From positions 186,001 through 250,000 of the forward strand of contig CAWBGE010000010.1 in NCBI GenBank assembly GCA_963788185.1: 64,000 nt of DNA, read 5' to 3'. This document shows positions 37,228 to 47,476 of this stretch, in pieces; the first letter of the stretch is position 1; every line of letters begins with the position of its first letter. Source of the DNA: CAIWHR01 sp963788185 (GTDB taxonomy: Bacteria > Pseudomonadota > Gammaproteobacteria > Burkholderiales > Casimicrobiaceae). Under the pieces are notes generated by a model, which worked only from the letters and a program-made list of their open reading frames with translations, ran no database searches and was not told where the DNA came from. The translations under genes and the position numbers were made by a program.

Positions 37228-38520
37228 TTACTTGTCCTGCGCGATGACCAGCTCTGGCACCGCGGGCGTGCCGACAACGAAGACCGTGAACACCGTCGAC
37301 GCCCCGACGGAGAATCCGCTTTGCGGGACGATGATGGGCGCGCCGGTGGCGGTGTTGCGGATGGTGATCGTGTACGTACCCGATGGCGTCGCGACGTAGG
37401 CCGGCGCCGCGGTCGCGGTGACCGCCGATGCGATGACCGTGGCATCGAGCAGGACGTCGAACGTCGTGGCGTCGGGCGTCGCGTTCACGAAGCGCAGGCG
37501 GGCGAGCGCCGAAAGCGACGGGATGTTGTCGTCGTCGAGCGGGGTGGCGGTCAGCGATCCCGGTGCGCCGGTGATGTAGACCGTGGTGTCGGTGGCCGCC
37601 TGAAGCGTTTTCGCGAATTGCGCGACGGTGGCGCCGGGAGCGGCGACTGCCTCGACGGTGAACGTGCTGCTGCTGGTCGCCAGCTCGGTGTAACTTGCCG
37701 GCTTCGCGTAGACGAGGTTGGAGATCAGAGCCGACCCGTCGGCGAGCAGGTTGAGGTCGCCGGCGTCGGGGGCAAGATTGACCGCCCGCATCCTTGCGAC
37801 GCTGCCGTTGACGATCTTCGTGGCGGCGCTGCCGGTGGTCTCCATCAGCGCAAGATTGACGAGCGTCCCGCTGCCGCGCGTGTAGATGATGCCGTTGACG
37901 ATCTTGTTGCCGTCAAAGGTGATGGCCCCGGAGTCGTAGAGGACCGTCTTGGTACCCTGCTGCGTGATCCGGAGTTGGTAGACTCCCGGCGCGTAGTTGA
38001 CGTTCACGCCGACGCTGCCATAGATCAGCGTCGCGGGGAAGGGCGACAGGTTCGCGATGTCGGCGCCGGGTACCGTGATGTAGACATCGACTGCGCCCCA
38101 CGTCGGCGCGAGATGCAGGAAGCGCAGCCGATAGGTGCCGCTACCGGGGTCGGCGACGACATCGGGGAGCATGAGCATGGCCGGATTCGCGGCCGTGCCA
38201 TACGCAAGCATCGTGTAGCGCTGGTCGCCATTGAGGACATAGGTCGATTGCGTGAGGTCGGTGGCGGCGCCGGAAACGCGCAGCGTGTACGTCCACGAGT
38301 CGGGATCGAAATCGCGGTACCCGGTCGTTGCTTCGGGCGGCACGGCGTTCCAGATGGCCGTGTCGCCGGCGCGAACGTCGAGCGCATCGGCGTCGGGCAG
38401 GAAATTGGCAAACCGGACCTGCGCCGGCGGGGTGCTGAAACTGTTGATCGTGTCGATCTTGCATCCGGCCAGGACGAGCGGCAGCAGGAGGGCGAGCAGG
38501 GCGAACAGGCGAGGGCGCAT
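37228..38520 (-). CDS. DUF4397 domain lipoprotein
   Basis: A 430-residue predicted lipoprotein: MRPRLFALLALLLPLVLAGC ends in a lipobox (C20). The body consists of repeated beta-sandwich DUF4397 units, each opening with a pattern like VRFANFLPDADALDVRAGD, MRAVNLAPDAGDLNLLADG and LRFVNATPDATTFDVLLD. Threonine/alanine-rich strands follow each. Such proteins are surface or periplasmic with unknown ligand. The frame stays open far upstream, but that part is antisense to hutH; the start at 38520 is fixed by the signal peptide. Confidence 0.87.
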   Translation of the reverse strand: MRPRLFALLALLLPLVLAGCKIDTINSFSTPPAQVRFANFLPDADALDVRAGDTAIWNAVPPEATTGYRDFDPDSWTYTLRVSGAATDLTQSTYVLNGDQRYTMLAYGTAANPAMLMLPDVVADPGSGTYRLRFLHLAPTWGAVDVYITVPGADIANLSPFPATLIYGSVGVNVNYAPGVYQLRITQQGTKTVLYDSGAITFDGNKIVNGIIYTRGSGTLVNLALMETTGSAATKIVNGSVARMRAVNLAPDAGDLNLLADGSALISNLVYAKPASYTELATSSSTFTVEAVAAPGATVAQFAKTLQAATDTTVYITGAPGSLTATPLDDDNIPSLSALARLRFVNATPDATTFDVLLDATVIASAVTATAAPAYVATPSGTYTITIRNTATGAPIIVPQSGFSVGASTVFTVFVVGTPAVPELVIAQDK

Positions 38521-38660
38521 TACGGGAATTCCGCGAGTAAAGGGAGAATGATGCCACGGCTGGACGCGGCGTTCATCATCAGAGGCCATGCCGGCGGCGC
38601 TGTTTGGCGCTTGCGACCCGCTTTGGGGCACAATGCCCGGACTTCGCTTCCTCGACAGAC

Positions 38661-40176
38661 ATGGACACGATCGAACTCCTGCCCGGCCAACTCGCTCTCG
38701 CCGAATTGCGCAGGATCTGGAGCGGCGGATTGCCGGCTGGCGGTCGACGGGGCCGCGCGCCCCGCGGTCGATGCGGCGGCGCGCGCGGTCGACTGCGTGC
38801 TCGCGAGCGGGCAAACGGTGTATGGGGTCAACACCGGCTTCGGCCTGCTCGCCCGCACGCGCATCGACGCCGCGCGGCTCGCCGAGCTGCAGCGAGCGCT
38901 GGTGCTGTCGCATTCGGCCGGGACCGGCCCGCTGCTCGACGCCGCGGTCGTTCGTCTCGTCGTCGCGCTCAAGGCGGCGTCGCTGGCGCGCGGCTATTCG
39001 GGCGTTCGCTGGCAGGTGATCGAAGCGCTGCTGGAAATGCACAACGCCGGCATCGTGCCGGCGATACCGGCGCAGGGGTCGGTGGGCGCCTCCGGCGATC
39101 TCGCGCCGCTGGCGCATCTTTCGGCGGTCCTGATCGGCGAGGGCGCGGCCGTCGTCGACGGTCACTCGATGGCGGGAGGCGCGGCACTCGCGCGCAGCGG
39201 GCTCGCACCGGTGGTGCTGGGCCCGAAGGAAGGACTGGCGCTGCTCAACGGCACGCAGGTATCGACGGCATTGGCACTGGCGGGACTGTTCGCCGCCGAG
39301 CGTGTCTTCGGCGCGGCCATCGTCGCCGGCGCGCTCTCCCTCGACGCGTGCCTGGGCAGCGATACACCGTTCGATGCGCGCATCCAGGCGGTGCGCGGGC
39401 ATCGCGGCCAGATCGACGTGGCGGCGCGCTGCCGCGCGCTGCTCGAGGGCAGCGGCATTCGGGCATCGCACAAGGACTGCCACCGGGTTCAGGATCCGTA
39501 CAGCCTGCGCTGCCAGCCGCAGGTGATGGGTGCGTGTCTCGACCAGCTGAGGCATGCGGCCGCCGTGCTGACGACGGAGGCCAACGCGGTGTCGGACAAC
39601 CCGCTGGTGTTCGCCGACCGGGGCGAGATCATTTCCGGCGGCAATTTTCACGCCGAGCCGGTGGCCTTCGCCGCCGACAGTTTGGCGTTGGCGATCGCCG
39701 AGATCGGCGCGTTGTCCGAGCGCCGGATTGCTCTGCTGATGGATGCCAACCTGTCGGGCCTGCCGTCGTTCCTGGTGCACGATGGGGGCGTCAATTCGGG
39801 TTTCATGATCGCGCAGGTCACGGCGGCCGCGCTTGCCTCCGAGAACAAGTCGCTCGCGCATCCGGCCAGCGTCGATTCGCTGCCCACTTCCGCCAACCAG
39901 GAAGACCACGTCAGCATGGCGACGTTCGCCGCGCGTCGCCTGACACCGATGGCCGCGAACACCGCCGGCATCGTCGCCATCGAGCTGCTCGCCGCCGCGC
40001 AGGGCGTGGAGATGCGGCTGCCGCTGCGCTCGTCGCCGCTGCTCACCGAAGCGATTGCGCTGGTGCGCCGCGACGCGCCGTTCTGGGATCGCGATCGCGC
40101 ATTCGCCCCCGATCTCGAGGCCGTCCGGACGCGCGTCGAGCGCGGCGAGTTCGCGCGCTTGGTGCCGGATCAATAG
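38661..40176 (+). CDS. hutH: Histidine ammonia-lyase with an apparent one-base frameshift near the 5' end
   Basis: Deaminates histidine to urocanate. The ATG at 38661 encodes MDTIELLPGQLALAELRRIW and is in frame to about 38735. The rest of the protein (LAVDGAARPAVDAAA onward, with YGVNTGFGLLA and the MIO-forming ASGD in GSVGASGDLAPL) is in another frame. Removing one G at 38735-38736 joins them as GGLPLAVDG, the expected family sequence. Total length would then be about 505 residues, normal for HutH. All downstream motifs, including NQEDHVSM near the C-terminus, are intact, and hutU follows 10 bp later, so a sequencing or assembly error is as likely as a real mutation. Confidence 0.85.
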
Positions 40177-40186
40177 AGGAATCACG

Positions 40187-41896
<1,710 letters not shown>

Positions 41897-41900
41897 TCGC

Positions 41901-42413
41901 TCAAAAGTCGACCGGCGGCCCCCGCCACGTGTCGTCGCGGGGCCGCGCCCGGGCGAGCGCCTCGTCGGCGTCGCCCAAGCCGTCGCAGGCATTGCGTCCC
42001 GGGCGGCGGCGCCACAGGTTCAGCAACGCCTTGCACTTCGCGTAGATGTGGAAAAAGCGCAGCACGCGCTGCAGCTCGGCTTCGCTTACGGGGCCGTCGC
42101 TGCAGATCAGCTTGTCGTCGCTCATGCCGCGGTCCATCAGGCTGACCGATCCCCACGCCCTGACCTTCACCCGCGTACCGGCGGGCAGGCGCGGGCCGAG
42201 TACCACGGCGTCGAGCAGGTCGCCCTCGAGACCTACGTAGTCCGGCACCGAGCCGTAGTTGTACGGGCACGGCAAAGGAGAAACGAAATCGATCCGGCCC
42301 GTCGAACCGCGCTTGAGAAAGCTGCCGCGCGGAATCTCGATCACGACCTCGACCTCCGGAGCCAGGAGAATTTGCGCGAGGTCGGGAGGCCGGGATTCGT
42401 CGGCGTTGCGCAT
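41901..42413 (-). CDS. Inorganic pyrophosphatase family protein with altered metal motif
   Basis: A 170-residue protein of the soluble family I inorganic pyrophosphatases: EIPRGSFLKR, PYNYGSVP, and MDRGMSDDKLI match substrate and metal-binding segments. The usual metal motif D-x-D-P-x-D reads E63-G-D65-L-L-D68, so the first aspartate is glutamate and the proline is lost. The product is therefore a divergent paralogue and may have reduced or different activity. It sits one base from the peptide-binding protein gene on the same strand, so the two are likely cotranscribed. Confidence 0.8.
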   Translation of the reverse strand: MRNADESRPPDLAQILLAPEVEVVIEIPRGSFLKRGSTGRIDFVSPLPCPYNYGSVPDYVGLEGDLLDAVVLGPRLPAGTRVKVRAWGSVSLMDRGMSDDKLICSDGPVSEAELQRVLRFFHIYAKCKALLNLWRRRPGRNACDGLGDADEALARARPRDDTWRGPPVDF

Positions 42414-42414
42414 G

Positions 42415-43983
42415 CTAGCGACCGGCGACCGGACGCACCATGCCCGCGTTGAAGCGTCGCTCGGGTCGATGGGTCACCTTGAGGCCCTGCTTCGCAGCGT
42501 AGTCGAATATCGGATAGAAGACCGGGATGATCGCCTGATCCTCCATCGCCACCTCGATCGCCTTCTCCAGCCACGCGCTGCGCTTGGCTTCGTCCATCTG
42601 GATCAGCGCCTCGCGCGTCAGCGCGTCGACCTTGCTGTTGCTGTAGCGCGTCCGGTTGGCGGTACCGGCGCCGACCACGGGATCCGGCGTCATCAGCAGC
42701 GCGCGGATGCCCGCGCCGGCTTCTTCGGAGCCGTATTGCGCGGCGAAGGCGCTGAACTCCTGTTTGCTCGCCCGGCCGAAGAACACGCTGCCCGGCACCG
42801 CCTCGACCTCGACCTTGAGCCCCAGCTTCGACCACATCTGGGCAATGGTCTGGGCGACCGCAGCGTCGTTCGGATAGCGATCGTTGGTCGTGGCGAGGAC
42901 GATGCGGAAGCCGTCCGCCCAGCCCGCCTCGCGCAGCAGCGCCTGTGCGCGGGGCAGATCGAACGGGTCGGGCTTCAGCTTCGGGCTGGTGCCCGGATAC
43001 GTTGTCGGCAGCAGTTGCGAGGCCGGCAGCGCGCTGCCGTCCATCAGGCGCTCGGTGATCGCGGCACGATTGATGGCGAGCGACAACGCCTTGCGCACGC
43101 GGAAATCCTGCAGCGGATTGCGCGTCAGCGGCCTGCCGTCCTTGGCTGTGACGTTCGGGGACACGTCGCGCGCCGAGTCGAGCGCGATGTACTGGACCAG
43201 GCCGGCGGGGCCTTTGGCGAGCACGAATCGCTTGTCGTTGCGCAGCCGCGGCAGGTCCGCGATCGAAGGCAGATCGATCGCATCGAGTTCGCCGGCGATG
43301 AGCGCGGCGACGCGCGTCGGATCCTTGGCGATGACCCTCTCGGTGACTTTGGCCCACGGTTCGCGCGCGCCCCAGTACGCATCGTTGCGCGCGAGCACCA
43401 GACGGTCGCCATTGACCCACTCTGTCACCTTGTAGGGACCGGTGCCGATCGCCGCCTTGGTGCTGTTGAAGTCGGCGGTCGTTGCGCTCTTCGCGAACCG
43501 GGCGGGCACGATGAACACTCGCGACAGGTCGAACGCGAGCTTCGGGTTCGGCGCCTTGGTGCGGATGACGAGCGTGTCCTCGCCCTGCTTCGTCACCGCG
43601 GCGATGCCGCGCACGAACTGGGCGAACGAGTTGGGCGAATTGGGAACGTTGGGCACGCGCTCGTAGGTGGCGATCACGTCGTCGGCAGTCAGCTCGCTGC
43701 CGTCGTGGAAGCGGACGCCGCGCCGCAGCTTGAACTCCCACGTGGTGTCGTTCACGATGCGCCACTGCGTCGCCAGCGCCGGCTGGAGTTGCTGGTTCTC
43801 GTCGTTGTTGACCAGCGCCTCGTAGATCATCGAAAGCGACGACCCTGTCGGAAAGGCGTTGAAGAAGTGGGGGTCGAGCGTGTTGAGCTCGAGCTTGGTG
43901 CCGAGGGTCAAGGTCTGCGCCGACACCGTCGGCCCGAAGGCGGCGGCGCAGGCGAGTGCAAACACGAGCAGGCGGGTTAACAT
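42415..43983 (-). CDS. ABC transporter substrate-binding protein, peptide/nickel type (family 5)
   Basis: A 522-residue periplasmic solute-binding protein with signal peptide (cleavage about ...TVSAQ, residue 22). It has typical DppA/OppA-like blocks: LNTLDPHFFNAF near the N-terminus, TWEFKLRRGVRFHDGSELTADDVIATYERV, and GTGPYKVTEWVNGDRLVLARN. No permease or ATPase genes are adjacent, so it is an orphan receptor. It is divergent from the M81 peptidase gene with start codons about 43 bp apart, suggesting a shared peptide-uptake and hydrolysis function. Confidence 0.92.
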   Translation of the reverse strand: MLTRLLVFALACAAAFGPTVSAQTLTLGTKLELNTLDPHFFNAFPTGSSLSMIYEALVNNDENQQLQPALATQWRIVNDTTWEFKLRRGVRFHDGSELTADDVIATYERVPNVPNSPNSFAQFVRGIAAVTKQGEDTLVIRTKAPNPKLAFDLSRVFIVPARFAKSATTADFNSTKAAIGTGPYKVTEWVNGDRLVLARNDAYWGAREPWAKVTERVIAKDPTRVAALIAGELDAIDLPSIADLPRLRNDKRFVLAKGPAGLVQYIALDSARDVSPNVTAKDGRPLTRNPLQDFRVRKALSLAINRAAITERLMDGSALPASQLLPTTYPGTSPKLKPDPFDLPRAQALLREAGWADGFRIVLATTNDRYPNDAAVAQTIAQMWSKLGLKVEVEAVPGSVFFGRASKQEFSAFAAQYGSEEAGAGIRALLMTPDPVVGAGTANRTRYSNSKVDALTREALIQMDEAKRSAWLEKAIEVAMEDQAIIPVFYPIFDYAAKQGLKVTHRPERRFNAGMVRPVAGR

Positions 43984-44026
43984 GATCGAGGGAATCGCTC
44001 TTCAAAATCGCAAAGGTAACCCAGCT

Positions 44027-45655
44027 GTGACCTCCGACGCCAGCCTTTTCCCCCGCATCGCACTGGGCGCCTTCATGCTCGAATCGAACGCCCACTCGCC
44101 CGTCGCGACCCGGGAGGAGTTCGCGCAGAACGTGCTGATCGCTCCCGACGCGCTGCTGGCCGATCTGGGCAGCGAGCACCCGACCGCGCCGGGGTGCCTC
44201 GTCGGGTTCGAGAGGGAATTCACGCGCGTGGCTGCGGTGCCCGGCGTCTTCGGCGCGAAGCGCGACGCGACGGCGCCAGGCTGGACACCGGTGCCGCTCA
44301 TCGCGGCTGCCGTGGGGGCGAGCGGCCCGATCGATCAGCCATGGTACGACGCGATCGTCGCGTCGATGGTCACCTCGCTGCGTCGCGCGCTGCAGGCGGG
44401 GCCGCTGGACGGCGTCTACCTGTCGCTCCACGGCGCCGCGATCGCCACGGCCCTAGTGGATCCCGACGGGGAATTGCTCGCGGCCGTACGCGCGGTCGTG
44501 GGCGACGAGGTGCCCGTCGTTGCCACGCTCGACCTGCACGGAAACGTCTCGCCGCTGATGGTCGAGAAGGCGGATTATTTCGCGGCGTATCTGACGAACC
44601 CGCACGTCGACACGCAAGAGCGGGGCGCCGAATGCGCGCGTGCGTTGGCGAGGATGCTGGCGACCGGGGAGCGGCCGTGCCGCGCATTCGTGAAACTGCC
44701 GTTCATCCCGCCGTCGGTGACACAAAACACCAAATCCGGGCCCTACGGCGAACTCATCGCCTTCGGCCAGCAGCGGGTCGGCGGCGACGTGCTCAACGTG
44801 AGCGTGCTGTCGGGCTTCACGCTCGGCGACACGCCGAAAGCCGGCATGAGCATCGTCGTCAGCGCGCTGTCGGCCGGGGCTGCCAGTGCGACCGCGCGCG
44901 AGGTTGCCGAGCGCGCCTGGAACGAGCGCGGCCGCTACGTCCCGCGCCTCACCACGCTCGAGGACGCGACCCGGATGGCCGTTGCAACCGGGCGCGATTC
45001 CGCGCTGCCGCCACTGCTGTTCGCCGACGTGGCCGACAACGCGGGCGGCGGAGGGCGCGCCAATACCGTCTGGATACTGAAGGCGTTTCACGCCGCCGGG
45101 GTCAACGGCTGCACGCTCGGCATCTTCTACGATCCGCAGCTTGCCGACGAGGCCCACCGGCGCGGCCTGGGCGCATCGTTCGTGGCGCAGTTCAACCGGG
45201 CGGAGACGCACCCGCTGTCCGGCAGCTTTGCTGCGCCGGCGACCGTGCGCGCGCTGCACGACGGCCGGTTCGTGTGCCGCCGCGGCATTTCAGCCGGGCA
45301 GGCGGTCAATCTCGGGCCTTGCGCGCGGATCGATCTGGGCGGGATCGACGTGATCGTCGTCAGCGTGCGGCAGCAGGCGAAGGATCCTGTCTTCCTCGAG
45401 GCGCTCGGCGTCGACATCGCGCGCCGGCGCAGCCTCATCGTCAAGTCGCGTGGGCATTTCCGCGCGGCCTTCGACGAGTTCTTCCCCGACGAGAACATCG
45501 TCGAGGTCGACGTGCCCGGCCTTACAACGCCGGTGCTGAAGAACGTGCCTTACCAACATCTGCCGCGCCCGCTGTACCCGCTCGACGAGGACATGCGGTG
45601 GGAGGTGGGCGCGCCGATGCTCTTTCCCGCGCTGCGCGGGAAGCGGACCGCGTAG
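44027..45655 (+). CDS. M81 family metallopeptidase (MlrC/microcystinase-like)
   Basis: A 542-residue zinc enzyme of the MlrC family, named for a protease that degrades linear microcystin; most members have unknown substrates. Metal-site motifs are LDLHGNVS (about 167-174) and NPHVDTQERG, with VADNAGGGGRANT later. MlrC C-terminal residues LGPCARIDLGGIDVIV and PVFLEALGVD are present. I choose the GTG at 44027 because the homologous part begins soon after; ATG 43982 would overlap the divergent receptor gene. HMG-CoA lyase starts 74 bp after it. Confidence 0.87.
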   Translation: MTSDASLFPRIALGAFMLESNAHSPVATREEFAQNVLIAPDALLADLGSEHPTAPGCLVGFEREFTRVAAVPGVFGAKRDATAPGWTPVPLIAAAVGASGPIDQPWYDAIVASMVTSLRRALQAGPLDGVYLSLHGAAIATALVDPDGELLAAVRAVVGDEVPVVATLDLHGNVSPLMVEKADYFAAYLTNPHVDTQERGAECARALARMLATGERPCRAFVKLPFIPPSVTQNTKSGPYGELIAFGQQRVGGDVLNVSVLSGFTLGDTPKAGMSIVVSALSAGAASATAREVAERAWNERGRYVPRLTTLEDATRMAVATGRDSALPPLLFADVADNAGGGGRANTVWILKAFHAAGVNGCTLGIFYDPQLADEAHRRGLGASFVAQFNRAETHPLSGSFAAPATVRALHDGRFVCRRGISAGQAVNLGPCARIDLGGIDVIVVSVRQQAKDPVFLEALGVDIARRRSLIVKSRGHFRAAFDEFFPDENIVEVDVPGLTTPVLKNVPYQHLPRPLYPLDEDMRWEVGAPMLFPALRGKRTA

Positions 45656-45729
45656 AAAGCTCGCCCACGAAGCGAGCCGCGCCGGCAGGCTATGCTCCTG
45701 CCTGTGTCCTTAGATCCGAGGTGCAAGCC

Positions 45730-46644
45730 ATGTTTCCTTCCCGAGTGAGCATCCTGGACGTCGGTCCGCGCGACGGCCTGCAGAACGAAAAGCAGCCGGT
45801 GGCGACCGAGCACAAGATCGAACTGGTGCATCGCCTGCAGGCGGCGGGCTTGACGGCGATCGAGGTCACCAGTTTCGTCAGCCCGAAGTGGGTGCCGCAG
45901 ATGGCCGACAGCGCCGCCGTGATGGCAGGCGTCAAGCGCCAGGCCGGCGTGCGCTATTCGGTGCTGACCCCCAACATGAAGGGCTTCGAGGCGGCGCTGG
46001 CGACGAATCCCGACGAGATCGTCGTCTTCGGCGCCGCCAGCGAGGCGTTCAGCCAGCGCAACATCAATTGCTCGATCGCCGAGTCGATCGAGCGCTTCGG
46101 TCCGGTGGTCGAGGCTGCGCACGCGCATCGGATCGAGGTGCGCGGCGCCATCTCCTGCGCGGTCGGATGCCCCTATCAAGGGGAGGTCGGCGTCGACGAG
46201 GTCGAGCGGGTGGTGATGCTGATGAAGGCGATCGGAGTCGATCACTGCGGCATTGCGGACACCATCGGCGTCGGAACGCCGAAGCGCGTGCAGGCGGTGA
46301 TGGAGCGGGCGCTGAAGCACTATCCCCTGCACGAGGTCAGCGGACACTTTCACGACACCTACGGGCAGGCGCTGGCCAACATCTACGCCTGTCTCGAGAT
46401 GGGCGTCCATGCGTTCGACACCAGCATCGCTGGTCTCGGAGGTTGTCCCTACGCCAAGGGGGCCACTGGCAACGTGGCGACCGAGGACGTCGTGTTCATG
46501 CTGCACGGGATGGACATCGAGACGGGCATCGACATCGACAAGCTCGTCGACGCCGGGGCGTTCATCTCCGGCGTGCTCGGGCGTGACGCTGTTTCGCGCG
46601 CGGGAAGGGCCCTGCTTGCCAGGCGCGAGACGACGACCGCGTAG
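45730..46644 (+). CDS. Hydroxymethylglutaryl-CoA lyase
   Basis: Cleaves HMG-CoA to acetoacetate and acetyl-CoA, the last step of leucine breakdown. The 304-residue TIM-barrel protein has LDVGPRDGLQNE (catalytic Arg and Asp) and metal histidines H206 and H208 in GHFHDTYG. The lyase-specific G-loop is AGLGGCPYAKGATGN with C239. The latter motif separates it from isopropylmalate synthases. No other leucine genes are adjacent; the acetyl-CoA produced would feed the glyoxylate shunt enzyme encoded nearby. Confidence 0.94.
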   Translation: MFPSRVSILDVGPRDGLQNEKQPVATEHKIELVHRLQAAGLTAIEVTSFVSPKWVPQMADSAAVMAGVKRQAGVRYSVLTPNMKGFEAALATNPDEIVVFGAASEAFSQRNINCSIAESIERFGPVVEAAHAHRIEVRGAISCAVGCPYQGEVGVDEVERVVMLMKAIGVDHCGIADTIGVGTPKRVQAVMERALKHYPLHEVSGHFHDTYGQALANIYACLEMGVHAFDTSIAGLGGCPYAKGATGNVATEDVVFMLHGMDIETGIDIDKLVDAGAFISGVLGRDAVSRAGRALLARRETTTA

Positions 46645-46698
46645 CGGGTCGACGCCGATTTGCGGGAAGTAGATCGGCAGCGACCCGCGTCGATCAGG

Positions 46699-47205
46699 TC
46701 AGGCTGTCCCCTGCGCCGCGATTCGCCCGGCGACGAGCGGGCGGCAGTAGGCCATGTCGCTGCTCATCACGTGCCCGACGGTGAACCCGAGAATGAACTG
46801 CATGATCGGCCAGCCGGGGGCCAGCATCGAGCCCCCAGGGGATTTGCCGCCTTCGTTGAACTCGTAGAAACGCTCCCGCATCTCCGTCAATTCGTTGAGC
46901 ATTCTGCGGTGCTCCGCCGCATGCTGGGCCAGGTTTTCGTAGCCAATTTCGGCGAGCAGCCGCTCTTCGTAGGCGAAGTGGGCCGGAAGGAGATGCGCCA
47001 GCTTGTCCACCGCCGGGCGCAAGACGTCGACGCTTCCTCCACCGCGCCAGCTTTCGTAAACCGAGGTTCCCAGATCGAAGATCGCCTTGTGCTGAGCATC
47101 GATTGCAGCGTCCTCGACCGACAGGTGATCTCCCCACTGGATGAGGTTGTTCACGGCCAGATGCTGCATTTGCATTCGGCCGAACGGCGCATTGTTGATG
47201 GACAT
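46699..47205 (-). CDS. Bacteriohemerythrin
   Basis: A 168-residue single-domain hemerythrin, an O2-binding di-iron four-helix protein. All seven ligands can be placed: H39, H76, E80, H95, H99, H145 and D150 (motifs DAQHK, HFAYEE, HAAEH and GHVMSSD). The ATG at 47205 has GGGGAGAG upstream; the longer open frame to 47304 lacks homology. It is divergent from aceB, with a plausible sigma-70 promoter about 90 bp upstream. Role in oxygen storage or sensing is inference. Confidence 0.9.
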   Translation of the reverse strand: MSINNAPFGRMQMQHLAVNNLIQWGDHLSVEDAAIDAQHKAIFDLGTSVYESWRGGGSVDVLRPAVDKLAHLLPAHFAYEERLLAEIGYENLAQHAAEHRRMLNELTEMRERFYEFNEGGKSPGGSMLAPGWPIMQFILGFTVGHVMSSDMAYCRPLVAGRIAAQGTA

Positions 47206-47294
47206 TTCTCTCCCCTGGAAAAGTGCAGTTGTTCTTGGGACTTCGCGGTCTTGCTCGGCGCATCTGCGCGGCGGATCTAGGGCGCAGCTGCCGT

Positions 47295-47324
47295 TGTATA
47301 CCACCCGGGATCGTGGGAACGCAA
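47295..47324 (-). promoter_or_regulatory. Possible sigma-70 promoter of the bacteriohemerythrin gene
   Basis: On the minus strand TTGCGT (47324-47319), an 18-bp spacer and TATACA (47300-47295) lie 90-120 bp before the ATG. Confidence 0.4.
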
Positions 47325-47330
47325 ATGGGA

Positions 47331-47374
47331 ACCATTATCGTCGCCCCTGCCGGCGAGCCGACGACGATGGTTTT
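47331..47374 (+). promoter_or_regulatory. Terminator-like hairpin in the aceB upstream region
   Basis: ACCATTATCGTCG (47331-47343) pairs with CGACGACGATGGT (47359-47371) with two mismatches and is followed by TTTT. It lies about 105 bp before aceB on the plus strand, where it could be an attenuator or protein-binding site. Confidence 0.35.
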
Positions 47375-47476
47375 CCGCGCCGGTCGCTGGTAAACTTGAA
47401 AACGGCTTTCACAAACGCGGCGAATGCCATTGGCAGGCGTCGCGTTGCGTTCATTTCACAGTGTGGAGGGTTCCCC

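Noticed and set aside
38521..40185. Upstream continuation of the DUF4397 frame on the minus strand
   Set aside because: It is antisense to hutH/hutU, shows no motif, and the lipoprotein signal at 38520 fixes the real start.
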